From Nitrospira sp. (GTDB lineage Bacteria; Nitrospirota; Nitrospiria; Nitrospirales; Nitrospiraceae): a stretch of DNA of 64,000 nucleotides. The notes below the pieces were generated by a model that was given only the letters and a program-made list of their open reading frames with translations, did not search any database and was not told where the DNA came from. Of this stretch, positions 16,602-26,800 are shown piece after piece (position 1 is the stretch's first letter; every line of letters begins with the position of its first letter). A program made the translations under genes and the position numbers. The DNA is taken from contig JAFEBH010000020.1 of NCBI GenBank assembly GCA_018242765.1, positions 116,687 to 180,686 on the forward strand, given 5' to 3'.

Positions 16602-18200
16602 CTATGAAGGATCCTGTGGGACCACCCACTCGGTAGCTGGAATAAAACTAGACGAGTCGGACGCGACGTGGAACAGACGAACACGGACGCTCCCGATTCG
16701 TCTGTGTGGCCCATAAGTCAGCGTAAATCCAGCTCCTGTATCCTGCTCACGAAAGTGTTCGAGTCGATCCATTAAGAAGCTCCTCGTCACATGCCGACCA
16801 ACCTGCATCAGCGCGTTAGTCAGCATAGCGGCAGCTCCCTGCGCCATTCGTGCAAATCCTAGGTTGTGCAACTGGTGTTGCCCCACAATCCGCTGCAGGT
16901 CAGCAAGATCTTGTTCTGTCGGCGGTTGAATCGCCGCAGCAAGCACGACTTTGGACTTCAGTTGAGACGGAACGGCAAATGCCTTATGCCCTACCATCCC
17001 AGCAGGCGCCAACAACATCGGCGAGAGGTGCTGGCGATCCAACTCTTGGGCAAGCATCAGAAAGTCCTCGCCGCTGCCGACAAATACGACGGCATCGATA
17101 TGCTCGTCTTTCAGCCGTCTCATCAGTCCACCTCCACCGACGGCCCCACGCCCGTACTCGTGCTCAATCACGATGTGCATGGCCTTTCGTCTCACCGATG
17201 TAAGGACCGCATTCAAGATCGGAGTCTTTGGTGGGGACACAATCGCAACTCTGGGACGATCCTGACCCGCCGATGAATGAGATTGAAAGGCCAAGAAGTC
17301 CAACAGCACCCGGTATTGGATATCGAAACCGGGCAGCGAATAGAACACGTATGGATTCGGTGGATCAGCGGGTTGTGGAGACAAGACCAGGGGGCCGATC
17401 AAGGGTACAGCCTCATGTTCGAGCAGACGATGCGTCTTGGATGTGTCTCCCGATTCGAAACTTCCGACGAGTGCAAAGGCCTGCTCCGTCTTGATCAGCT
17501 GCTCGGTTGCGACCCCTTGCGAAACATCCTTCCCGGAATCCTCACTGATCAACTCAATCTGTCGCCCATAGATCCCGCCCCGTTCGTTCACGGCACGAAA
17601 ATATCCCTGCAGAACCGCTTGTGCATCATGTCCAATGGAAGCCAATGGCCCAGAGAGTGGAAGCGCAGCGCCAACAGTGATGGTCGTTGCCGTCACACCT
17701 GGATCGCTGTCGTCATCAGCTCCGAGTTTTTTGAGATAAGCCACTACTGCAGCTGCCTGATGATCAGTGAGGTGATAACGCGGCATGCCGGAATGGAGCG
17801 GCTGTCCGACAGTGTCAACCCCTTGCGTAATCGCGCGAGCCAGTGTCTGGTCTGTGTACGCCGCGCGCGACCGGCCGGTCTGACGTGACTCATGGGAACT
17901 TCGTAAAACCGCCGGTGTGAGCGGCGGCACGCGTAGCCCTCCTTCTTGAGTCCCCTGTCCTTCTACGCCGTGGCATTGGACACATCTGAAGAGCGTGGCG
18001 GAGAGATCGCCATCAACTCCTACAAAGCTTACTAGTAATTCCGAGCCAGACTCGACACTGCCTTGATGATAGATACGTCGCCCCAGACGTTCATCAGGCG
18101 TGAGCGGATCATCCCAGGCACGACTCTCTCCTGGCATCGCAATCGTGCTCATCAACGAGAAGAGAGAAAGAAGTGCAACGAAGAGAGACGTGATCGGCAT
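16602..18200 (-). CDS. Cytochrome c fused to a type 1 periplasmic binding domain
   Basis: This 532-aa exported protein has a signal peptide (about 1-28), a haem c domain with CVQCH at residues 73-77 and a probable axial Met in HSGMPRY near 139, then a leucine/branched-chain-amino-acid-type periplasmic binding domain starting at about 170 (TITVGAALPLSGPLASIGHDAQAVLQGYF). No ABC permease or ATPase is adjacent, so the binding domain probably serves in sensing or redox-linked binding, not classical import. It is the last gene of the five-gene oxidase operon, 8 bp after the Sco gene. Confidence 0.85.
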   Translation of the reverse strand: MPITSLFVALLSLFSLMSTIAMPGESRAWDDPLTPDERLGRRIYHQGSVESGSELLVSFVGVDGDLSATLFRCVQCHGVEGQGTQEGGLRVPPLTPAVLRSSHESRQTGRSRAAYTDQTLARAITQGVDTVGQPLHSGMPRYHLTDHQAAAVVAYLKKLGADDDSDPGVTATTITVGAALPLSGPLASIGHDAQAVLQGYFRAVNERGGIYGRQIELISEDSGKDVSQGVATEQLIKTEQAFALVGSFESGDTSKTHRLLEHEAVPLIGPLVLSPQPADPPNPYVFYSLPGFDIQYRVLLDFLAFQSHSSAGQDRPRVAIVSPPKTPILNAVLTSVRRKAMHIVIEHEYGRGAVGGGGLMRRLKDEHIDAVVFVGSGEDFLMLAQELDRQHLSPMLLAPAGMVGHKAFAVPSQLKSKVVLAAAIQPPTEQDLADLQRIVGQHQLHNLGFARMAQGAAAMLTNALMQVGRHVTRSFLMDRLEHFREQDTGAGFTLTYGPHRRIGSVRVRLFHVASDSSSFIPATEWVVPQDPS

Positions 18201-18208
18201 TCAATCAA

Positions 18209-18772
18209 TCAACGATGCGCCGTAGAACCATTCACTGAGTCAATGAGATCCATTACCATTGGAACAGAGGCCAGGCCATAATGTCTGGTCCATTGTCCAG
18301 TCGCATCGTTCCCAACGAGAATGAGAGACGGATGATCCACCCGCTGCGGCGACTTGGCATCGAATGCGGTCAACACACGGGTCAGATCCGGAGAAGACCC
18401 GGTCAAGAAATACCAGCCGGGCTTGGCACCGAATTTATTGGCAACGGCTTTCAGCTGCGCCGGCCGATCAGTGGCAGGATCGACGCTGATTGAAAGGAGC
18501 GTGACCAAGGAATGTCGGGTGCCCTGAAGCTTTTGCTGCACCGCACCGAACAGGCCCGTCATTGCCGGACAACTCGTCTGACAAGAGGTAAACAGAAACG
18601 TGATTGCGACAGTATTCCCCTTAATCAGATCGGAATACAGACGATGGGTGCTGCCATTCTGATCGATTACTTCAACATCAGGAATAACTGGTGTTGAAAT
18701 TTCAGCGAAGGCAATTGCTCCAGCACTCAACATCCAACAACCGAGTACCACTCCAAAGAAATGACGAGTCAT
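18209..18772 (-). CDS. SCO1/SenC-family copper chaperone
   Basis: The 187-aa protein has an N-terminal signal/anchor segment (about 5-24) and a thioredoxin-like Sco domain. The copper ligands are present: C64 and C68 in FTSCQTSCPAMTG and H147 in VDHPSLILV. Sco proteins deliver copper to periplasmic or membrane copper enzymes. Here the obvious clients are the giant multicopper oxidase and possibly NirK. The ATG at 18772 was preferred over a GTG two codons upstream. It begins 8 bp after the beta-propeller gene ends. Confidence 0.92.
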   Translation of the reverse strand: MTRHFFGVVLGCWMLSAGAIAFAEISTPVIPDVEVIDQNGSTHRLYSDLIKGNTVAITFLFTSCQTSCPAMTGLFGAVQQKLQGTRHSLVTLLSISVDPATDRPAQLKAVANKFGAKPGWYFLTGSSPDLTRVLTAFDAKSPQRVDHPSLILVGNDATGQWTRHYGLASVPMVMDLIDSVNGSTAHR

Positions 18773-18779
18773 GACCACT

Positions 18780-20798
18780 TCAACGTCGAACCCCTTCTGC
18801 CCGCTGCATCTTTTTCTCTGCAGTCGGTGCAGCTGAAGTCACGCGTTGCACCACAGCCGTCCCCTGGGCATAGCGCAGATGACCCGATACCGTCTGCACC
18901 ATGACTCGATATTCCCCGGCATGCGGGAAAGACTGAGTCACTCTATAGCGTCCCGGTTCAACCTCACGGGCATAGTGCCGCTGCTGCCAAGTTCCCGGCG
19001 GTTCAAACACCAAGACTTGGACATCGCGCAGGCCGACAATCGGTTGCTGAGTGGCTGCATCGAGTACCATGAAAGTCATGGCGGTAGGGACGCGAACTTG
19101 GACCGGTGCAGTACCAACATCCGTACGGATGACGGGGGGACGTGGTGCTGCCGCAGAGGAAGCTCCGTCTAACGATTCTCGCACGGTTGCTTGAAAACAA
19201 TGCATAGTCCTCGGACGATCAATGAGGATTGGCACGTCGTATCGCCCAGCTTTTGAGAACGTGACCGGAGCTCGGTACACACCCGGCGCCACTTCCTTCA
19301 AGCTTCGATCAAGGGCTAAAATACCGCGGGGCATCCGCTTGTAATTGGAGAATGTCCCCATCGGCGCCATCATACCCTCTTGATAGAAATAGAGGGTTTG
19401 ATCTGGCGCATTCGCTACCAGGACTGCGTTCCCTTCCGGCGCCGGCACGATCATATCGGCGATCCCGAGCTGATCGGGAACCATACTGGGTGCATGTTGT
19501 CCAGCTTGAATCTCGACCGGCGCCGGTTTTCCTTTACGAAGATCCGCCAGATCGATCAACGAGAACTTTTCAGACTCGATTCCACGCACATAGGCGTATC
19601 GCTCGGTGAAGGTCACTTGATCGGGATCCTTGACGACTGTCGTGGAGCCGATGATCCCATTCGTGGCTGTATCGATTACCGACAGGGTGCTGTCGAGTTG
19701 ATTCACGAATACGGCAAAACGACCGGTCGGTTCGAATCGCAGTGCAACCACCCCCTGCTTCGTTGGGATCGTCCCCACGCTGCGAGGCGTAGCTGGATCG
19801 AGAACCTCAATCATCGTGTCATTTAACGATCCCACATAAAAGCGCTTCGCTGCCGCCCCATACGCTACCGTGACTGGTGTTTTCCCAACAGGCACTGTGA
19901 CCGTGACAGCAGCTATGCGGAGATCGATCATCGAAACCGTGTTCGCTTCACTGTTCGTAACCGCAAGATAGGAGCTGTCTTGGCTAAACGCGAGAGTATG
20001 TGTGCCCGCTCCTACAGCAATCACCTTGGCAATGACATGGGTTTCCGTGTCAATCGTTACAACCTGTGCCGTGCCGTCCAACCCCACCCAGACAGCACGT
20101 CCGTCCGGCTGAAGCGCCAAGCGAGTGGGCCGCGAACCAGCCCCGGTTGAAATCGTCTGGATCAGCCGATAGGTCGTCGTGTCGATGACGGCGATGATGC
20201 CTTCATCCGAAAGCGTTACATACAGAAATCGACCGTCCATAGTCTGGAGCCAATCCGTACCAATACCTGGCAACGAGATAATATGTTCCAGTTTGGTAGG
20301 GCTAAAGGCTACATAGGGATTGATGAAGGTGATCGTCTTATCGTGGTTCAATGTGGCAATCGCATAGCTATTGAGATCCACCTCAGGACGGCTTCCCAGT
20401 TGCCCACTGGCTAGGCCACGAATTTTATCGGCACAGGTCCGCTCGCCGGCAACCGTCTCCGACAACCTGGCATTCATCCACGCCTTGGGTCGTCCAAGCG
20501 ACAACGGCTGCCCGGAGCGAGCGTCTCGCAGGGCAAACTGCGCCAGAGCTGTTTGCCCGACTTGTGCCTCCAGATATTCTTTATTCGCTTCAACAGCTCG
20601 CAAGGAGAATTCGATCCGTACCCCATCTTGCTCGAACTGTTGCACCTGATCCAGTGCCGTCGCTTGCAAAGCAATCGCCTCTCGCGCCGGTGCAACCTTC
20701 GATTGTAGCAAGGGATCGGCCCAGACCTGGCTCGCAAGCAAAACTCCTGTTGCCCAGATCCCGGTCAACTTCACGATCTCAAAACCAAACCCACGCAC
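18780..20798 (-). CDS. Exported YVTN-type beta-propeller protein with C-terminal Ig-like domains
   Basis: The 672-aa protein starts with a signal peptide (about 1-27, ending SQVWA). Residues about 140-470 hold seven-bladed YVTN/NHL-type repeats (for example FLYVTLSDEGIIAVIDTTTYRLIQTI, YLAVTNSEANTVSMIDL, FAVFVNQLDSTLSVIDT). Two beta-sandwich segments follow (about 500-560 and 585-655). Such propellers are found with copper oxidases and cytochromes in other bacteria, but the catalytic role is unknown. It lacks a CxxCH haem motif. It sits between the multicopper oxidase and Sco genes. Confidence 0.82.
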   Translation of the reverse strand: MRGFGFEIVKLTGIWATGVLLASQVWADPLLQSKVAPAREAIALQATALDQVQQFEQDGVRIEFSLRAVEANKEYLEAQVGQTALAQFALRDARSGQPLSLGRPKAWMNARLSETVAGERTCADKIRGLASGQLGSRPEVDLNSYAIATLNHDKTITFINPYVAFSPTKLEHIISLPGIGTDWLQTMDGRFLYVTLSDEGIIAVIDTTTYRLIQTISTGAGSRPTRLALQPDGRAVWVGLDGTAQVVTIDTETHVIAKVIAVGAGTHTLAFSQDSSYLAVTNSEANTVSMIDLRIAAVTVTVPVGKTPVTVAYGAAAKRFYVGSLNDTMIEVLDPATPRSVGTIPTKQGVVALRFEPTGRFAVFVNQLDSTLSVIDTATNGIIGSTTVVKDPDQVTFTERYAYVRGIESEKFSLIDLADLRKGKPAPVEIQAGQHAPSMVPDQLGIADMIVPAPEGNAVLVANAPDQTLYFYQEGMMAPMGTFSNYKRMPRGILALDRSLKEVAPGVYRAPVTFSKAGRYDVPILIDRPRTMHCFQATVRESLDGASSAAAPRPPVIRTDVGTAPVQVRVPTAMTFMVLDAATQQPIVGLRDVQVLVFEPPGTWQQRHYAREVEPGRYRVTQSFPHAGEYRVMVQTVSGHLRYAQGTAVVQRVTSAAPTAEKKMQRAEGVRR

Positions 20799-20829
20799 GT
20801 CAGACTTCTCCGGTTATGGATATAAACCC

Positions 20830-23800
20830 TTATTTATTGGCATCCGGCAACACAACTTTACAGGCATTATCATCTTGCTTAACTAAATTCTGTGGATGAA
20901 TGCCAGGGCGCCACCAGCCCGGGTCCTCCGGCTTATTCACCCGAAGAATTCCCCATAGACCACCGCCGAACATGAATCCTTCCTGCGTACGGTACAAATA
21001 GTCACCTTTCACCGCACAGTCACCACCTGCTCTTGTTTGGATGTTCAAATGACGGCCAGGCCCAATGCCATTCGTCGCCCCAAACCTAGTTGGACTGTCC
21101 TCGTTCCAGCCCATAACACTGGAGCGATAAGCCCACGGATTGAGCGACCAATTGTGTCCAAAGATCGCTAGAGCATGCTGACGCGGATGCCCGCCTGGAT
21201 GAACCACACGGAACCGTACTGGCTCACCGGCATCCACCTCAAAAATAGGTGTTTCAGGATCGCACGGTGGAGTTGAACATCCCTCATGTACAACCCTAGA
21301 ACTCAACACATTCGACCAATCATATTCACTCATCACATCTGGCTCATCGGCAGCACTGGCACCTAATCGAGCCCAGAGTGGTTCAGTACGATAGTTAAAA
21401 GCCTTTTGCCCTGAATCTTCAGCATCATCCCCGTTTCTCAAGTTTGGCATGGGCTGGCCATGCTGCTGGAGCGCCAGTGCATCTTGGTAGAGGAGTACGA
21501 ACTCCTTGAATCGATTGACTCCCTCAAAACGCTCATCATCGGTTTTGGTCCATGAACCGGGGGTCAGGACAGTATCGAGTTTCTTTTGAAAGGTCGACAT
21601 CTTCGTCCGTTCATTTGGCTTCTTCGCTGGGCACCGAGGGGCTTTTCCGTATTTCCCATCCCGAGAACCCTCTCTCTCTGGCTCCCACCAGGTTACAGTC
21701 GCAACAGCACTTGACTCTTTTTCCCCGTCCTTGTCCTTAACCTTTTCAACCCTGAATTCCGAACATTGTGGCTCAATGACCAAGGCACCAATCGCTCCAT
21801 GGGCAGGATGTTTAATGACGTCTGCCTGATCTGTCAGCGGAATAACCCCAAACTCAATCGGCCTTTCACGTATTCCGCCTTTCCGGCCAGTCAGGTCACC
21901 TGCATACCAGAGATAGGTCTTACTGTCATTCGGTTCGATAGTTGAATCTTCGTTGAACCCGACATGCGCTCCATCATGGCGCCTGGTATTTTGATCGAGG
22001 AGTCCCGCATGCAACCCGACACGATTTGAAGAGCGAACCTGGTTAAAATTGAAGCCCTCAATAATAGGCGGCAGCATGTTATAGGACCAAGTCTTCTGCC
22101 AACGTTGAAACTTCAAATCATCTAAAGGGTTGGCATCCATCAGGAATCTGTGGTCATCCGGCATCTCTTTAGGAAGCTTATTGACGAGCGTCACCTCTAT
22201 ACAATCTCCGGCCCGTGCCCGAAGAATCAGAGGTTCAAGTCTTCGATTCCCGCTTTGGATAGCCGATACATTTTTCTGTTCAACAAAGAGAATCGCGTAA
22301 GGATCAGTGATACCAAATGCTTTGTTGTACACGAGCCCTTTTTCGCCCAGTAGATCCTTAGCCATCCGGGCCTCAACTGAAAAGGTCTGGAGGAACTCTT
22401 TCCGCGTTGGGTCTTTGCAAAAAGCCTCGACCGGATCGTGCACGAAGCGCTTCTCCGTCTTCACCACGGGTGGCTCTGCTTCTGAATCAAGTCGCTCATC
22501 CAACCCTGGCGCACTGAGAGCATCGGTAAAGGGGTTCTTATCTGTATTGCCGGGCAGTCGTGCTATGATCCGATTGAGATTGAGATTATTTTCTTCTGCT
22601 GGGTAAATCCGCATCAAACCCCACTGGCCATCCCAGAGATTATCCATCGCCGCTGAACTCAGCAGGAGATCGGTTCGGCATGGTTGTTCGCCGGGTTTTT
22701 GACACTTAATCGCTTCGATTCCATGACCGAGTACTCCAGAGGGTAAGTTGGATAACCCAAGCATCCGGTCATTAAACTCAAAGTGCTCAGAAATACCGAT
22801 GTGTTGCGCATTGACATACCCACTATTTTGAGAATCAGGCTGAGCAAGCCAGCGCGCGCCATGCATTATAAAGACATGTTGCTCTTCTTGAGCCCCCTGA
22901 ATGAGTCGAATTTGGACTCGGTCGCCATCATACGCTTGCAGCAACGGCGTAGCGGGATCACCTTTCTGGCGGCCGATTCGATTCTTCTCATTCTCCGTCC
23001 GCTTCTTCAGATCTTCATTTTCTCGATCCTTCGGACAGACTCCTAAGAGACACTCCGTGAAAAGCGATGCACCTTTGTACCCCTGATAGTCATGGAGCTT
23101 TGAGCTGAACACGTGTGCCATGTCGCCTTCATCACCAAGCTTCTGCTCAAAGCAAGACTTCTTGCTCACATCTCCCATCACCGGCAGACACGACCAGGGA
23201 CTTACCAGTCCGTCCTTTTTCGAAGACTCTTTGGGCTTGCTCCAATCCCCGATTCGGAGCGGAATTGGTTCGTTTCTATAGTTGATCAGTTGCGTGCCAG
23301 GATCTTTCGTTGAAATCCCTTCTGGAGATGGAATCCGACCAGGTATCTCGGGATTTAATACCCCTCCTTCGATATGGTTCGGAGGATTCACTGGTCGAAA
23401 TCTATTGCCTTCCGGTTCATCTTCGTTCTTCATGTCGGAGGTGTACACAATCGCAAAATCTGCAAAAGCGAGATTGAACTCCCGCCCTGTTCTCAGTCTA
23501 TCGATACTATTTTTATTATCGAGATGCGGGCTACATTCCATAGATTTGGCATTCAAACAGGCTTTCCCTCCATCGCGCACAATGATGTTGGCGGCATAAG
23601 ACGTGGGACCACCATCTTGATGCTCCTTGCCAGTCTCTGGATTTATGACACGAAGAGGGTTCCCTTTTTCATCGGCTCCACCCATATCTCGCCCATCGAG
23701 AAAGGACCATTTTGAGTTGCGCGGCTCAACAACAAGAGCCGCATAGAAACCATGATGTTGATGCGAACTTGGCCCAAAGTGATCATGGGTGAATACAGTG

Positions 23801-26800
23801 CGAAGCGTGCGATCCTTTACATCCCTCTGATCAGACTTCCCCCCAGGCTTCCCATTGAGCACAGGGTCAGCCCACCAACGCTGGATAGTTGTCTGAGCGC
23901 CACACCAAGGGTGGCCAATAGGATCACGATCATCTGCTTCCTTATTAGTGATATCGCTGCACTGACCACGTGTATCGCCAGCCAATGCCCCGTCCTCCTT
24001 TGCACCTAACTCCCCTTTCTTGAGAAAAATGGGATGTGTTTTAGGCTTCAGCAGAGATAACTCTTTCTTAACCTTAGGGTCTGTTGGACATATAGGGCTC
24101 TCAGGACGTTCTTTACAAAGCTTTACAAAAGCGTTATTAGCGATAATGCGCTCGCGCACTTCATCGGCAGCCAACGTGCCGTCTTCATAGTTCCAACCAT
24201 TTCCAGAACCATCTGATGACGTGACATCGAACTTCACAAGATGAATATGTTGCCCAATCACGTCGGTCGGTGAGTAAACCTGGAAATCATCCAAGTTGAG
24301 ATTACTGGGGATCAAATTGGTCGCCTTGAAGACGATACATTCCCCCGAGTTGGCCCGGAAAAACAATGGTTCTGTTGGACGTGAGCCATTCAATGTTGCT
24401 TTCACATCCTCTTCCAACACGGGAAATCGCGCCTGAGGATCGTGCCATCCGGCTTTGTTGACTGTCATATCCATCTGGATATAAACCGCCCGGTATTCTC
24501 GTGTCATCACGGGGCTCACACGTCCGAATTCATCGATGTAATGCTTCGGGCATGGATTGGAAAACGGAGCGCCTGTTGCACCATCTCCCAACCTGCTTGT
24601 GCCAGTCGCTGGTTCATGCCCGACATTTCCACCTCCATTGACGCGGAAGAACACACGTGTACCTTTCTCATCATCGCAGGTCCCATCAGGCAAACAGCTT
24701 GAATACCCCGGCGCATCCCAGTTGTAGGCCGTGTGGGTCCACCCTAAGTTGCCGGGCTTGATTAGTTCGTCATGACTTTCGGGGTGACCTTTGTCAGTAT
24801 GGTGCTTCTCAAGGTGCAATATCCCAGCGTGAAATTGCATTGCGGCGTTTTCCTGCTTAGTACCTGTTTCCGGAAGACTTCTAATGTCTGCTATCGTCAA
24901 TTGGCGGGCTAGCCCGAAGAAATCGGGGTTTTGATTATCACGATAGACACGACGGGCTGTGTAATCTGAGAGATTTTTTCCGTCCTCATAGAGCAACGGT
25001 TTACCACTTGAGGTCTGGCGAGGCGGAATAGGAGCAGGCCCACCTTTGGAATCTTTTACGACATGAGCAGGTTCGTCAGCATTGATGCCATCCTTGGAAA
25101 TTCCTTTGTCGCCGACAATGACATGTCGCTGTAAAGTCTCTTTATCCTGTTTTCCATCTAGGTCCAGCGGTGGCTGAGGTGGCCTGTGGCCCTTCTGTGC
25201 TGCGATGTAAAATGGATATCCTCTAAAACTCTTTGAAGCATCCTCCTCATTTATCTCTTTTCCATCTTTCGCCGTTTGTTTCACTACCATCGGCACAGGA
25301 GGCAACGGAGCACGAGGCAATGGAACAATGGCGGGATTTGGCGTACCTTCTTCAATTTCAGCATCAGGAAGATTACGCCAGCGAGGGTTGTTCGTCTCAC
25401 TGATGGGCTTATTAGGGTCAAAGACTCCCCCCTTAAACTTCCCATTCTTATCCTTGGCACCAGAAAACCCATCCTCGAACACGTCATGCGTTCGCCACAG
25501 TTCCCACATGCCTTGCGCAAAATGTGGATAAAGGTGGCAGTGGAAAATTGAATCGCCAGGTCCTAAGTTTCGATTTCCGGAGCCACCATAATGCACTTCG
25601 TAGCTAAATGTAGATCCTGGCGAAATTGTTTGTGAATCCAGATAATGCGATAACGCATCGTGCTTGTCTTCGACCCATTGATGAGCATGCAGGTGAAACA
25701 CATGCGTCTCCTTTGGACCAGCATGCATGTTGCGGAATCGCACTGGATCGCCAAGATAGGAATGATGGACATTTGATGGATCGTCTGGATACTTGGCTTC
25801 CTTTTTATAGAGATAGGGAAACTCGAAGGTGATTTCTTCAGGACGTGCCTTGGTGCGAGTTCCATTCGGAAAAATCTTTTCGATACTTTCATCATCAAGG
25901 CGCTTGAAGATCGTTCCATCTGGAAGAATCACTGGAGCTGTTTGATGATCAGACCCCTTCTCTTGGCAATTCTTTTCCGTCCCATCCTTATTTTTCCGGC
26001 ATTGCGGCACCAGATTTCCGGTCTCTTTGTCTCGCCGATAGCCTACAACCATGGCCGGATCGCCGTTCACCCATGAAGTTAAGAAAAACTCCTCAAGTTT
26101 GCACTCGACGCAATCCCGTGCGGGGCCAACCTGTTTCCGATTGGCCACCACCATCGGACCAACCCCTGAAGCTCCATAGTTAATCCCCATCCCATCTCTG
26201 AGGGAGCTCAACGGCGAGTTTTCTTCGTCCAATTCTTTAAAAGCTTGGACGGCGGTCACTTCATCGTGAAAGATCACTGTAAATTCACGATAGGGTTTCC
26301 CACAGGCATGGCCTTCGCCCTGTTGGTCGCAATCGTCTTCACGTTCGATATCGATAACAGCATTCAAATCTGAGTGCACGATTTCATAGACAGCTGGAGC
26401 TACACAGGTCCACCGCACTAGATGGCTGACCGGATCCTCCTCATGCTCGTACTGGTATTCTTCCTTTGCGCATGGAGCCGTACGCCCTTTCCCCACCGGT
26501 ACTTCGCGCTCGTTCCTCGGACGAGTTTCTTTCAGCATGTTCAAAATTGGATCGCCCTTATAGTTTCCCTTTTCAAAGAGCTTTTCATAATCGATCTTGG
26601 GTTGGCCATAGCGAGTCAGTTTCACCGTCGCTTCTGTAAGATCCTCGTGAGTGACTTGCGAACGATACCACTTCGCATCTTTGGGCTGCACGTTGACGGA
26701 TCCGAAGAGCCCCAACCCAAGCTGGCCGCCATCCCCTTCCCCCCCGGCTGGCGCTCCCATGGAATAGAAGAAATAGGTCCCTTCCTTCTTGGCGTACCAG

